From Paulownia fortunei (lineage: Eukaryota > Streptophyta > Magnoliopsida > Lamiales > Paulowniaceae): 64,000 nt of DNA. The notes beneath the pieces are model-generated. The model was given only the letters and a program-made list of their open reading frames with translations. It made no database searches and was not told where the DNA came from. This document shows positions 12,077-24,900 of the stretch, one piece after another. Position 1 is the stretch's first letter. Each line of letters begins with the position of its first letter. The stretch is taken from assembly GCA_019321725.1 (NCBI GenBank), contig CM033106.1, positions 17,210,551 through 17,274,550 of the forward strand, written 5' to 3'. Position numbers and translations under genes: made by a program.

Positions 12077-13945
12077 TATTAGAGTAGTGCCCGACGTGCT
12101 AATTAATGGTCGTTTCATACTCTAGCGAATAGACAATCTTATTCAAAATATATTAATAAACTGGAAATTCTTTATCTTTAATTGCATTCAAGCAATTAGA
12201 TAAAGTCCCTACATCATACAGAGCTACGAGTATGATCGCGCATATGATGGCGATCATAGAATATACCTTTATGAATTTGTTCTTAAATTAGTTTCAAGTC
12301 GAGGGTTCATTGAGACAGGATATTGATGAGCCTATTAGACTTGTGCACATGACGCATGCTCGAAAGGAGGATATCTCATTCCATAAGCATCGGTATAGTG
12401 ATGTTCGTGCACGCGTGTGGGTGCTTGTTGGAAAACGAGTACACCAAACAAGCACGTGGGAAATTTTGAATTGAAAACATTCTTTGTTGAATCAGAATTT
12501 CCCAATTACAATAGTATATGAATTAGTTATTTGACTTGAGGCATCTGTTAGCCTTGTGCATGATATTATATGCTTTGATGTATCTCTTGATTGCATAACA
12601 ATCACAAAGGGTTCACGTTGGGTGTAAGATCTTCATGCATGGAGGTTAATGAGTATCCAAAAAAAAATTTATCACCTATCTTGTAGAATAGATGAATCTC
12701 GTATACATTCTATGGTCCTTGACTCATAAGTCTTTGGCCAAAATAGAATAAATATTAGATGAAGGTTTTTTGTTGATTCATCACAAGCCAATATGACTAA
12801 AATAGAATCATAGTTATTAAGTCAAATAGAATTTTGACTAATAATTCATATTCTAGATTTAATCAGGTGATTAGTTGACGAAAATATTGGACTTGCATGG
12901 TACTCATGACAGAACTAGGTTTGCTTGCTAATTCACCTAAGACTAGTAGTCAAGATGCACTATTATGTGTTTTTATTAAATTGTGAGATTTTTGAAATTA
13001 AGGAGTAAACTCCAAGATAAATTAAATAATTAGATTAATTAATCAAAAATTAATTTTTTCACTAAGTTGTAATAGTTACAAGTTCATTGCTAGCTTAGTT
13101 GTGATCTTAATGGATAACACATAAAATGAGATAGATTATTTCTATCTAGAATATTATCCAATGAGTTAGATCAAGTTAATTAGTAGAGATTAATTAACTT
13201 GGAGTTAGAATTAATTGAAAGAGTTAATGTAATTCATTTAACTAAATAATAAAATTATTTAATTGGATCAAATAAAGATTAGGGGCTCTTTGGGACTGAA
13301 TTAATTAATTGATTGGAACAATTAATTAATGGGTCTAAATTAATTTAAGGGCTAAATGAATTTGACTAATTTAAATAATATGATTATTTAAATATGTGGA
13401 ATCAATTGATTGATTGATTGATTGAATCAATTAATTAAATTGGGCTTGAATTAATTAATAGAGATCAATTAAGGACCAAACCCAAAGTTAATGGGCTCGT
13501 AGGAGAAACCCATTAAAACTTAGATGAAAACCAACTAAGACTTAGAGTTTTATAAGACAAGAAGTCAAAGAGTCCTTGTTTTGATGGAAAGGAATAAGAT
13601 AGGAAGGAAAGAGAGAAATAAGCTTGGAAGGTATCAAATCCTAATGGGCTTAGGATTGAACCACCTCAAGGTGGGGGATGAAATTTAGTGATGGAGAACA
13701 ATCAAAAATCGTCCACCCTCTCTCTCTCTCTTTCTTTCCTTCTGTCTCTCTCTTTCTCTCTTAGGTTTTTCTTTCACAAGAATTATTCCTTCATCAAAAG
13801 ATTCCACCTTTTTTATATCAATTTAATTCTTGTATTACTAGTTGATTTAAGAATTGAATTGTACTCCCAAAATTTTAGATTAGAAATAAGAATTTAATAT
13901 TTTCTAGTAAAAATAGTGAATTGTGATCTTGCTCGTAGTATGGAT
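12077..13945 (+). repeat. 3' LTR of Copia-1, right end truncated
   Basis: It starts TATTAGAGTAGTGCCCG (first G decayed to A) and follows the 5' LTR closely up to GTGATCTTGCTCG-AGTATGGATATCAT. There the match stops, and the last 0.3 kb present in the 5' LTR is missing. It carries one copy of the segment that is doubled in the 5' LTR. A CT-rich microsatellite lies near 13720-13765. Confidence 0.85.
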
Positions 13946-14870
13946 ATCATTCTTGGGTTCGCTATAATTACAGAAGCATGTGCGGTGGAAAATTATTTTT
14001 TTATAAAAACTTAAATTTATCAAATAAATTTATCCCCTCGATTCAAAAACGATTCTAACAATGGCGTTTATTCAAGTGAATATATAAATAAATATTAAAT
14101 TCGAATTATATATTTCGTGCACTCCAATTGTTGTAGAGAATGAAATAATTAATTATTTATCCTGGACTTTCAAAACTCATAGGGATTCAAGTGCCTCCCC
14201 TCTATCAGGTCCACAATATGAAAAAGTAACATCAATTAAAAAGATTCATTAGTATCTTTTTAATCATTTACTAATCTAGATTAGGAGTAAATTTTACCTT
14301 TTGATCCAATTTATGGATAAAAAACAAACTTTCATGAATAATAAAGATTGATTCTGTAAGTTTTTGAAACTTCAATATGAAGAAAATATCAAGAAACTAG
14401 AACAAGAAAATCAGGATTTCAAGAAAACACATTTTCTTTGTTTCTTTCTTTTCTTTTCTTTTCTTTTCTTTTCTTGGAGAGAAAAATAGAAGACTTAAAA
14501 AATATTTTTTTTGCTAAATAATTCATGTAATTTTCGTTTATCCCTATATATAGGGGCTGAAAATTTTCTTCAACTCCAACTCTTGAAGACTTTGTCAATT
14601 TTAAACTATTTCAAAATTTGATCTTGGAAGGATTCTAAATCTTCTAACAACTCTTCTCTTTTTCTCTCTCCAATGTAGGTGGACTTGTTTAAGATTACAT
14701 TAGTCATCAAAATTATCTACATACATTCTTAATAATTTCGAATCTTCAAATAATATCAAGATAAATATAATATCAAATATATACCTAAAATATATTTATA
14801 TAAAATAAATCATAGTGGCCAATTTTTATCCTATGAAAATTCAGTTGGAGGAAATAAAGAAGATTCTTTC
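13946..14870 (-). repeat. Probable Copia-type LTR fragment on the minus strand
   Basis: The left edge TTGGGTTCGC reads, on the minus strand, as GCGAACCCAA, the same ending as the Copia LTRs nearby. Inside is a perfect 14-bp palindrome, CCCTATATATAGGG (14542-14555), a plausible TATA element. There is also a run of TTTTC repeats (about 14441-14475). No target duplication or coding region was found and the right limit is uncertain. It directly abuts the broken 3' LTR of Copia-1, so it may have caused the truncation. Confidence 0.45.
14441..14475. repeat. (TTTTC)n microsatellite
   Basis: About seven pentamer units of TTTTC, slightly interrupted at the left. Confidence 0.85.
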
Positions 14871-15021
14871 AAGGAGATGATGAGATTGAGAAGGAAGTTA
14901 ACAGGGATGATTCACTTCCCGCAATGTATGTATAAACTAAAAGGTGAAAGAGTGAAGAAGCTTTGGGATTGGGATAATAATATCTAGATAGAGAAGCCGC
15001 CTTTCAAGTAACTAAGAATCT

Positions 15022-16026
15022 TTTTTTTTTAACTAGTCGCATGTACCTAGGCGGGGGTTTGGCATGGACCCTACTAGTTTATTAATTATTAAAATCTGAA
15101 GAAGTTTGCTACATGATAAAAGCAAGAAATAAGGATTACTTACTCCCTTACAATAAAAACATAAATTGAAAGAAAGGAGTATTACTCCTTTTACATCTAC
15201 AAAACAATCTATAGCATAAATCCTAACTCTAAGACAATCTGAAGTTAATCCATGAATTGAAAATCCTTCCAGCTAAAATTGCAACATCTACTCATCATCC
15301 TTGACTTGAATCTGAAATATGGCAATTTCCATTTATCCACTTTGATGTATCCTTGAACTTCTTTTGGTAATTCTCTTGCACTTCATTCTCCAGAAGAATT
15401 AGAGTCACAAGTATAGTTGGCCATGAAATTCGTAACACAATTTCCCTCATGAAAGATATACGAAAGCTTGATCAGCATCCGATTCTTTAGGAATTGAAAT
15501 TGGGAAACTAAAGAGATTATAGCTTCCAATTTCCCTTGTAATTGTCTTGCAAAATTTTTAAAAAAACTTGTGCGCCTCCCTCGACCCAAACTTGTCTAAG
15601 TCCTCTCTTTAGACATTTATCCAGTCTCTCCACCAAATCATATAATTCAGCAAACATGTTTCTGGAATAATCCCAAAAAGGCGAAGTATGCAAACAAAGG
15701 TTGCCCATTATGATCACGAATCACACCCCCAGTGCTCGAAACTCCTAGATTGCCATGACTAGCACCATCACAATTTAATTTGACCCAATCTAGAGAAAGC
15801 TTATTAAACAAACTTAAAGCTGACCTACTGTTTTGGCACATATCCACGGAATTTCCATTTGACTGCAATATGTGAATCACCTCTCCAAAAATCAGCTCCA
15901 AGTTTAAAATTTGAGAAATGATTCAAAATTTTTGAGATGATGCGCCGATACGAAAATGTCATGTTTCTGTGCTTGGAGTCATTTTGTGCTACCCATATAT
16001 AGCAAAGATAAAGTAATTGAGCTATT
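15022..16026 (-). pseudogene. 5'-truncated LINE 3' end with RNase H domain
   Basis: On the minus strand, three overlapping frames (16061-15383) together show a plant LINE-type RNase H domain (RVT_3). WVKLNCDGASHGN carries the first catalytic aspartate, then GGVIRDHNGQPLFAYF, then NMFAELYDLVERLDKC with the catalytic glutamate. The next block, VWVEGGAQVFLKIL, has lost the aspartate expected in ExDSQ. Upstream, WVAQNDSKHRN resembles the linker that precedes this domain. At least two frameshifts break it. A T10 run at about 15022-15032 on the + strand fits the poly(A) tail of a minus-strand LINE. The insert ends at about 16026, where LTR sequence begins. Confidence 0.75.
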
Positions 16027-17165
16027 AGAGTTTTGACTAATAATACATAACCTAAACTCAATCAGGAGATTAATTGATGAAAAGACAATACTTGTATGGT
16101 ATTCATAATTAGAAAGTTTTACTATTTCACTTATATCTAAGTCTTCATAGTGTGTTGTTAGATGCTATTCATGATTTGTGAGTTTTTGAAATTAATAAGT
16201 TATTTTTAAGATGATTAATTAATTAAATAATAAATTAAAATAATTAATTATTTAAGTTACAAGAATTGAGAGCCCCTTACTAGCCTATTCGTTAACCTAA
16301 GGGGCCACACACTTTGGACAGCTTCATTTCTTTTCTAAAGATTAAATTAATTAATGCAATTAATTAATGAGGTTTTCTTAATTAAAATACCAAATTGGAT
16401 AAGAAGCTCAAATTGGAATAATTGATTAATTAATTAGATTATTAATTATAAATGACCTAATTAATTCATGAGATAAGTTAATTTAATCGATTGGATTAAT
16501 TAAATTAAGTCCAATTAATTCATAGGTCCGTTAGATGTGGGCTTAATCGAGGTAAAAACCCATTAAGAATTAGATTAGGAATTGAACTCCTAAATGTAAT
16601 AGGGTTAAAGATTCCCATTTGATGTGAAGACTATCCAAGAGTGTTAACATAGCATGAACACTACAGGTTTGGGTAAGGAAAGGAACTTGAGGGCTTATAA
16701 AAGACCCAGACCCTCATAGCCGGCCACTAGGATAGATTTCTTCTATCATAGCACACAATTTTTGAGAGCAAAAAATCAACAATACCCGTCCTTTTTCCTT
16801 TTCCCAAAGCAGCCTACTTGCTCTCCCTAGTACATGTTAATTATCATGTATCTTGTTCCAAACTAAAACACTACTAAGGTAGAATTATCAATAATTCTTG
16901 AAGAAGTAATACTTTGGAACTCTAAGCTAACCATTTCCATAAAGAGGGTTTGGAATCACACTTGGCAATATAATCATGGTATGATAACAACTTGAGTCAC
17001 TGCAATCATCTTCTACAATAGGAACAAGAAAGTTATAAGTTCTAAACTTTATCCACACTACGCATTAAACGCATAATTTGATCAACACATGGGTTTTGAG
17101 ATAATATTATTACATGTGGTGTATGTTTTATTTCAGTTGTGAAAAATTTTCAATCCACTACGCTA
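16027..17165 (+). repeat. Copia-type LTR fragment, left end missing
   Basis: From TTTTGACTAATAATACATAACC onward it parallels Copia-1 LTR around 12832-13500, with alternating TTAATTAATT blocks and GGGCTTAAT--CCCATTAA. It diverges later. A strong TATAAAAG box is at 16696-16703. It ends near CTACGCAAACCTAATA, comparable to the GCGAACCCAA end of the other LTRs. It is a different subfamily from the 2042 LTR. No primer site or internal region follows, so it is a solo or broken LTR. Confidence 0.6.
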
Positions 17166-18045
17166 TGTATTTCGGAACTACGCAAACCTAATACAATCTG
17201 TCATTACTGATTTAGAAGACAAGGACCAACAAATAAAAATTATATCCTAATTTAAAGGAATTATCTATCTAAGGCATATAAATTTGCTAAACAAAACTTA
17301 CAACTCACGGAGAAAGAGATTGTTTGAAAACATGAGTAGAGAAATTGACAGTAGCAGTGGCGGGGGTGGTTCTACTCTCGAAGTAGGTGTTGTGATGGAA
17401 AAACGGGCGGCAGAGTTGTGGGTAGTGTTAAGTTTAATGGGAAAAGAGAAAAAGAAAACAAAAAAAAAGAATTAGGGAAAAGGGGAGAGAAAAAAGTCTT
17501 GGTGGAGGTGGATGAAAACAGATGTGGTTTCGATGGACAAAATCAGAGAATGATTTTCAAAGATGGAGAGAACTCCAATAATTGAGAAAAAAGAAAAACA
17601 AGAAATAGGGAATCAATATTTCAGGGTCATGATAGACAGTGGAAGGCGAAGGCAAACTTCACAGGCACAAATGACGAGTTGAAGTCGAGAGGGGGGAGGG
17701 AGGGAGAGAGAGTCATTTCTTCTTTTTGGAAAAATAAAATAAAAAGAAAAAATAATAGGAGAGAGGGAGTGGTGGGTGTTATCTGTAAGGGTGAATGGTG
17801 TTTGACTTTTAATTTAGAGGTATTTTAGACCTTTTATAGCAAATGAGGATTGGAAACAAAAACTGAAATTTGGCTGGGGAGTGCACACTAAAAAAAAATC
17901 AAGTGGTGATTAATCTAAAAGTGAAACAAGGTTTGAGGATTTATTCTCAAATTATACCGCCTAAATTGTAGAAGTACCTTTTTTCTTTTCCCATTTTCAC
18001 AAAATTAACTAGCGAAAAATATTTTTCTTTATCAATGTAAACTAA
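17166..18045. other. Unassigned intergenic sequence, purine-rich
   Basis: There is a purine-rich tract with GA repeats at about 17685-17770 and a short 63-codon frame at 17284-17475 containing SSSGGGGS. I recognise no protein. It probably includes the distal upstream region of LPA3. Confidence 0.4.
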
Positions 18046-18415
18046 GAGGGTGTTTGGAAACTCATTCCAAATGGACTTTTAAATATAAAAGTCCATTTGT
18101 AAAAAAATTACGTGTTTGGTAATTATTTTTGAATGGACTTTTAAAATAAGTCATTTCTCCAAAATGAACTTTTGGGGAAGTGTAAAATTGTAACTTTTGA
18201 ATTTTTTTTTTTGCACTTCTACTAAATGGGCGTTAAAATATATTTTTACAAAACACTTAACAATACTTATAAGCACTTTTTAAAAAAATTCATATTAAAA
18301 AGTTTATTTTATAGATGAATTTTTATTTCAAAAGTGATGTCAAACATGTATAAATATTTTTTTAAAAAATTTATTTTATAGATGAACTTTTATTTCAAAA
18401 GTATTCCCAACATAC
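18046..18415. mobile_element. Probable hAT-like MITE upstream of LPA3
   Basis: The left end AGGGTGTTTGGAAACT has an imperfect inverted counterpart at the right end, GTATTCCCAACATACACT. The interior is very AT-rich and non-coding. It holds a direct repeat of about 37 bp (18298-18335 and 18365-18402, TTTATTTTATAGATGAA...). Ends of the GTGTTTGG type are common in plant hAT MITEs. No clear 8-bp target duplication was found. Confidence 0.5.
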
Positions 18416-18559
18416 ACTAAATTTAAAAGTCATTTAAAATACTAATTAGAATAGAGAATTTAGAGCGCAAAGAATTCTCATATTGCACCGGGCAAAGTGT
18501 CCTTGATTGAACAGAGATAAAACCCCCGGGAAAAGCCGAAAGGTTTGGTTTTTGTGGAC

Positions 18560-18590
18560 ATACGTGGAACACCATGATTGGCAGATAAGA
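18560..18590 (+). promoter_or_regulatory. Possible light-responsive motifs upstream of LPA3
   Basis: TACGTGG (18561-18567, ACGT core of G-box/ABRE type), ATTGG (inverted CCAAT) and GATAAG (18584-18589, I-box) fall within 30 bp, about 90-110 bp before the start codon. This grouping is usual in promoters of plastid photosynthesis genes. It could also lie in the 5' leader. Short motifs alone are weak evidence. Confidence 0.35.
18574..18588 (+). other. Minimal upstream ORF (4 codons) before LPA3
   Basis: ATG at 18574 is followed by three codons and TAA (MIGR-stop), 84 bases before the LPA3 ATG. It matters only if transcription starts upstream of it, which the sequence does not show. Confidence 0.25.
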
Positions 18591-18672
18591 CCGTTGCCTC
18601 GTTACAGCATTTCACACCCGATTACTTTATTCTATCTTGTAGAGCAGTGTGTTACTGTGTGTGGAAGGAAAG

Positions 18673-18926
18673 ATGGCCTCTGCAACATTTTCAAACCCGC
18701 TTGGTTACATGGCCTCGATTCCCAGACTACACTCCCCCTCCCATTTTTCCTCAATCCTCCAGCCCTCCCATGCTTGTGGGTTCAATGGAATTTCACGTCT
18801 CAGACTCATTTCCAACTCAAGAACACATGCCAAGTTTGAGAAATTTCAAGGCCAAGAAAACCTTGAAGATGATGACCCACAACAAGAACCAATTCAACAA
18901 GTCGAAGAAACTGAAGAGGATGACAG
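18673..18926 (+). CDS. LPA3: LPA3 exon 1 (transit peptide and acidic linker)
   Basis: 84 codons plus two bases (AG). The donor is GACAG|GTGCAG. A second in-frame Met lies at residue 13, but the first has the better context and gives the usual transit-peptide length. Confidence 0.8.
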
Positions 18927-21900
18927 GTGCAGTTTTATTTGGTGTTAATACCTACTTTTGGTAACACTTTGTTCACTTGAATAGTTAAAGTCAGTGTTAT
19001 GTTATTCTAATCTGTTATCGTTGGAATTCGTTCTTGGAAACAATTAGCATCTGCCTTTATTGAAGTTTAAGTTTGTTGCTTAGATGCAATTTACCCCCGC
19101 CCACCCCCAAATAAACCACCTGTTTGCGTGTGTTTAGGTTGGGGTGAGGTTTGACATGGGCCCGTATCTGTTTATTTGATTTAAAAGCAAGTACATGGTG
19201 GGAGTGGTTGAATTGGACCTCCAAATATGTTGAGTGAGGGACATGAGAATTCTAAGGGAGGTACTACCTCAATTACAGTCAGCTTTAGAAAACAGTAAAC
19301 AAGTAATACTTTCGTTGCAATAAGAACGAGATACAATGACAATGAGCTCCTACAATATGTACTACCTCGATCACAAGACAAACTGTGAAGCAGGAGAAAC
19401 AAATTACAGAAACTTGTGGAGAAATCAACCAATAACATAAGGAACTGCCGCTCAATCTAGTTTGCGGAAGCCGTAGATCACTTTAGAAAGCCCAGAATCT
19501 TGGAGAACTTTACTATATATTGAATGACATCCTTCATTGGCAAAGTACTCAATTGCAATGTTCCACTCACGATAGATGTGAGATAGAGAGTATTAATTAC
19601 ACTAAATTCTTTCGCACAACGTGGAACAACCTCCATACTTCTGTTGTCTTACGGGTGACATTTTAGTTGCTTTGTGACTAAAGGCACTTCCAGCAATTAA
19701 CTTGTGGTTTCGAAGGCATTTTAGGGGAAGATTTGGATTTTTGCTACTAGTATGAGTAAATTAATGTATCTTAGCTGAGTAATTGCAAACAGTTTATAGC
19801 TGCAGTTTTCTGGTGCATTATTGGTGAGGAGTCAGGATCAAATGTTGTGGGGTTGGGTTTGAGGAGCTCATGAACTTATTTCCCACTGCCATCGATCACT
19901 GCCCACGACAAACCAAAAGTCTTGCCATGCCTTATCAGCTCACTGGGAGGCAGAATTATTTCTGTCAATAAATTAGAAGTGGCAGAATTACATTTGCAGA
20001 TTCAGAGTTATTCCAGTGCTGCATGTGGCTGTTCGCTTATGAAATCCTGGCATGTTTTATCTCTTATTGACATAAAGTTCTATGACCTTCTGCCATTTTA
20101 GACAAACCATCATAACAGGTATCAAATTTTCTGAAGCTTATAGCAAAAGTCCCATGGCATGATTCAATTCAAGTACACCAAAATGAAGGTGGAGGCCAAT
20201 TCCTGGAGTTTAACAAAGGCACAAGAAAAGTGTAACATGGCATGCCACCAGGAATATCAAGAGTTCTTTTCTTACTTCTCTTTTTTTCGTTCGGTTGGTT
20301 GGGGGGTGGGGGGGTGGGTGGGTAGGAATGGTGAAGTCTCCTAACAAGGTGGCTACAACAGTTGTTTGCAATTGTAATTATTGCAATCTGTTGAAGTATT
20401 GAATGAAAATGATTTTTATTGATTAGACAATTATCCTGATGCATTGATTATTTTCTTTTCTTTTTAAAATTATGAAGGAATGTGCTGAAGAATGAGGATG
20501 GCCAGTACATTGAAATAGCATGATTGATTCTTAAGGAGCAGGTCTATAAAAAGCATGCAATACATATCGAAAAGTTTGTTGATGCTGTATTAGCTCATGC
20601 TGGAATTTTGGTATTTTACTAAGTCAGCTAGCAGCAGTTTTCTTTACATGTTACATGGCAAAGTTTGCTTGACCGCAGCTTGACCTTACTTCTGTTTAAT
20701 TGCTGGAGTAGGTAGCTGGCTGAGACATATTTTAAGTCATTTCTTGATCGGATATTTGCCACAAAACTACAATTTGAATTTGTTTACCAGCCTCATCTGG
20801 CTTTTCCAGCTTCAGAGCTAATTCCGTAACCATCTTTTCACTCCAAATCTGTTCTTTTCTATGTTAACCAGAGCACATAAACTGTTCAGGTTTCTGCCAT
20901 TGCTTCTATATCTAAACAGTTGCAAAAATCTGAGTTCCATAATGGTGTCATGGAACTTGGCCCCAGCCTAATGTAAACTATGTGTTTCTGATGCTATATT
21001 ATCACTAAAGCATGGCAACCTTTTCTTGCACTGGTGATCTATAAACAGAGAGGATGGTATCGATTCAAGTGAAATAAAATAGGAACCATTTCCATTGGAA
21101 GTTCCTCTCCTTCTTACATACAAATTTTGACCTTTTTGGTTAGTTATAACTTATTTTATCCATCCCGAAATGCCTTTCCACAGCATTAGTTAGCAATTCA
21201 CCCTGGACGCAACAAGATTTAAGTAAGCTTTATTTCATTCAATTTGTGTTTCAGTTGCCTGCCTTCTGATTTGGAGGGTGCAGTTCGTCAATCAGGCCAA
21301 GCAAGTGCAGAGTTTGTTTCTTCGGGAGGAATGAGAGCCATAGTAAGTATATGCAGATTTGTCATTTCTGTTTCAGTTGGTTTTGTTAGATGAAATGGTA
21401 GACAAGGGCTTGTTGTGACTATAGTAAAAGTAATTTCCAAGTTCAAAACCTTGTTATATTTGGAACTTAAGACAAACTGCTGTTTTACACCTTTTGTTCC
21501 TATAAATTGGCTTATTTAATGCTCGAACCATAGAGAATGCACATTTAATAACGGATTGTGGGATTGTTGTTCAATTGGTGCCTGATTTTGGTTTTTTAGC
21601 TTCTTAAACTATTAAACTGAGTTGTCAATTGTTTTCAGTTAATAGTAACTCTTTTCTTGGGAAGAGAAAAAGAAAAGAGCAACACTACTCATGACCATGA
21701 ATAACTTATTCTATTTCATTTTACACTTATGTGTAACTGGCAGTGTTAACTGCAAGATGTCTGTAATTGTAGTATATTTCTGATTTTCAAATTTCTCTTC
21801 ATTATTTTTTTTTTCTCTCTCTGTAGGTGGAGCTATTAATTCCACAGTTGCAGTTTCTTGATGATGAAGGGGCACAAGTTGAACTTTGGGAGCTGTCAAA

Positions 21901-24900
21901 GATTTTCTTGGACACGCTTATTGAAGAAACAGGAGGCCAGGTCGGTTTGTGATATTTCTATAATTGTAGTACTAGCATTGAGACTCACGTGGTGATAGAT
22001 TATGAGCTTATGTATAAATATTATTGTCTTTTAGCGCAAAATAAATACATGTATATATACATATGTATATATATATATATACAAGTATACATATATATAG
22101 GTATATATATACATCCTCATCAGCGCTTTAGAGAGGAGGAAGCTCGTAACTGACCAGTATGGAGATTGAAGGATCTGTTATGCCAAAGTATCCATGTCCC
22201 TGAATATCTTTGGCTTTGTTTGGCTTTATTACCAGTTATTTTGAAGAAATTATTTTGAGAGAATGTATTTTGGTAGTGGGATTGGAGAATGTGTGGAGAA
22301 TGAAAATGTGTTTGGATATTTTGTTGGGTAGAAATGATGTGATGTATTTGGAATGTCTTGTCAATGCTATTTGTTGTAATTAGTAGGAGACGTTTTCAAC
22401 TGTAAATTTCTCGTCAATGTTATTTTGTTGTAGTTAATAGGAGTATAATAGGATATAGAATTATTAAATATTGTAATGGATGATTGATATTTTTGGGGAA
22501 TGAAAATACCATTTCTAGAAAATATAAATGGCAAACGCGTTTTCTTTTCCGGAGAAGGAAAATGCTAGAATGGAAATGAAACCAAACAAAGCCTATATGT
22601 TTTTCTCCTTTTCTGTGCACTATCATCCACCTCTATGAAAGGCGGTCCTATGTTCAACTGTCTGGGTTTGCATAACCAATTTTATGTAGTCAAGCAGTGC
22701 ACTTTTTGTTTAGTTCCACATGGCATGCAACTTATCTCCTTATTTTTTCTGAGATAATTTCAAATACTGAGATGTAAAAGCTTTCTGGTTATAGAGAGTT
22801 AAAGCCATATTTCCGGATGCTGGTGCTGCTGCACTACTAAAATATCAGTGGAAAGATGCTGCATTTGGTTTCTCCAGGTAAATCATGCATAAGCATTTTT
22901 CTTCTTATCATCAGTTGCAATTATAATATAATTATGAATCTCCATTGAGTCCTTGAATCAATCTAATTGCAACTCCTTAGGTCATTAATTTGCTTTAAAT
23001 AAGATTGTCATATATGTTCTTGGCAACAGTATTGGTGCTCTCTGTTTTTTGATTGTAAATGGACATTAATTCCTCTTCATATTCAATTTAGCCATTTGAT
23101 TCGTTTTAATGTGAAAAGCATATATTTTTAATTGGCAATTGTTGATTTCCGAAATTAGATAAATTTGTGTTGGATTTCATCACATTGCTTCCATGGTGGA
23201 GCAACAGGGTAGCATCCCCATAATTTTGTTTTTTGAAAGGAGGTGTAGGGATTGTACCTCAGATGCAGTTGAACCAATTCTGTTATATTCCATACTTTTG
23301 GATAACTTGACATGTAAAGAATTAACTCTCTGAAGAAGCTCTGGGAACAAAAAGATCTTTAGGAGAGTGTGTATGTAGCCTATTGATTTTGAAAGAATTT
23401 TCTTGCCATGATTGCTTAAATATTCACGTATCCTTAAAGAAGGATCATTATTTTCTTTATCTGAAAAAAGAGGTAATAGGAGTGGTGAATCTAAATTTAA
23501 AGTGCTACTTAGCAGCGTCTATAACTTTTCTCTTCTCCTTTTGAAATGCTTTTACTTTTATGTAATACTAGTTGATCTTATTTATCCAGTCTAGGTGACC
23601 GGAAGCCTGTGAATAGTGAAGACGAGATTGTTGTGATGGTGGTTCCTGATTATCAGATGTTGGAATATGTTGAAAAAATTGCATCTGACCTCTCAGATGA
23701 TCCGGTACTGATGCATCCTCATTTCTCATATACATAGAATCATGCATAGCTTTAGCAAACAGAGCGACAGGCAAAAGTTCAGTAGGGGAAGGAAACGGAA
23801 TCTTTTGGAGGGGTGGTTTCTTTTTCTGTTTCTTTGGTTATCAGGTGGGCTGGTTATTAAAATAGTCCCTTTAAAGTCCAAAAGTATAACGGAATCCCAC
23901 AGCTAACCTTCATATACTGTCTGCTGGTATTTATAAATAAACTCATAAAAGATAGATAGACTTGCAAAGATAGGTTGCTCCATCAGACCCCCTTCTTGCA
24001 ACTTTGGTTGTATTCTACTAACAATAAGAAAAAGTCTTACAAAGCTAGGTTCTATGTTGAATTATTTCCTACTTTGTTTAAAGGATTGGATTGCTGATCT
24101 TTTTATTTGTGAGAATTGTTTTTTAATCAAAAAGTCATCATACTACGTATTCTCCCAAACCTTACCTAGCATTAAAACCATTTTATACAATGTTTTCTAG
24201 AAAAAATAGTTTGTGATTTTTATTGATGATCATGTGTTAGGTGTATTTAATGAATGAAAAATCTGATGTTGAAAAATTATTCAAGGATTTTTATGTGATG
24301 AATAAAAATCAACTTTAAACAAAAATTGGCATTCTTAATGGCACCGTATACTTTAATGAAATTTTAGGAAGTTTTTAACAAAAAAAAAAGGAATAATTCA
24401 CCAATCCACTTATGTTGATACGCCTCAACAAAACAGAATTGATGAAAGAAAGAATACACATTTAGTTGAAGTTTCTCGTCCTATCATCTTTTCAATGAAC
24501 GTTCCTAAATATTTGTGGGGTGACACTGTTTTTAACAGCGTCATATTTGATTAATAGGATGCCTACTTGTGTTCTTAACTATGTTACACCCCTTGAAAGT
24601 CTTAAAAATTTTTTCCTAAAACTCGGATTTATTCCAACCTACCTTTGAAAGTATTCAGTTGCACTGTCTCTATCCATTTACCTACCTAATATGCTTCGGT
24701 CTAAATTGGATCCTCGGGACAAAAAATGTGTATTTGTTGGTTATGCCCCAAATAAAAAAGGGTACAAATGCTTCAATCCGAAAACAAAAAATTTTTTTGG
24801 ATGTCTTTTTTCTTGAAAATTAACCTTATTTTCAAAAAACTTTTCTTTAGGGGAGAAAAAAAGTGAAGAAAATTTTTGGGAGATTTCTACTAATATTCCT

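Larger units (their letters stand above)
2042..13945 (+). mobile_element. Copia-1: degenerate Ty1/Copia LTR retrotransposon, interrupted by a solo LTR
   Basis: The order is 5' LTR (2042-4492), initiator-Met-type primer site (4495), leader, gag zinc knuckle, protease, integrase, reverse transcriptase and RNase H (to 9645), a foreign solo LTR (9646-12028), the last few pol codons, and a 3' LTR (12077-13945, right end missing). The domain order PR-IN-RT-RH is diagnostic of Copia. Every domain carries stops and frameshifts. An integrase block is duplicated out of order. The two LTRs differ by many substitutions and by a 280-bp duplication, so the insertion is old. Related LTRs occur at 38587 and 43052. 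Confidence 0.88.

Noticed and set aside
17284..17475. A 63-codon frame with a Gly-Ser run, upstream of LPA3.
   Set aside because: No homology recognised, Lys-rich low-complexity end, no gene structure around it.
19351..19368. On the minus strand, GAGGTAGTACATATTGTA resembles the start of the animal let-7 microRNA.
   Set aside because: let-7 is not known from plants, no hairpin precursor is evident, and the match breaks after the seed.
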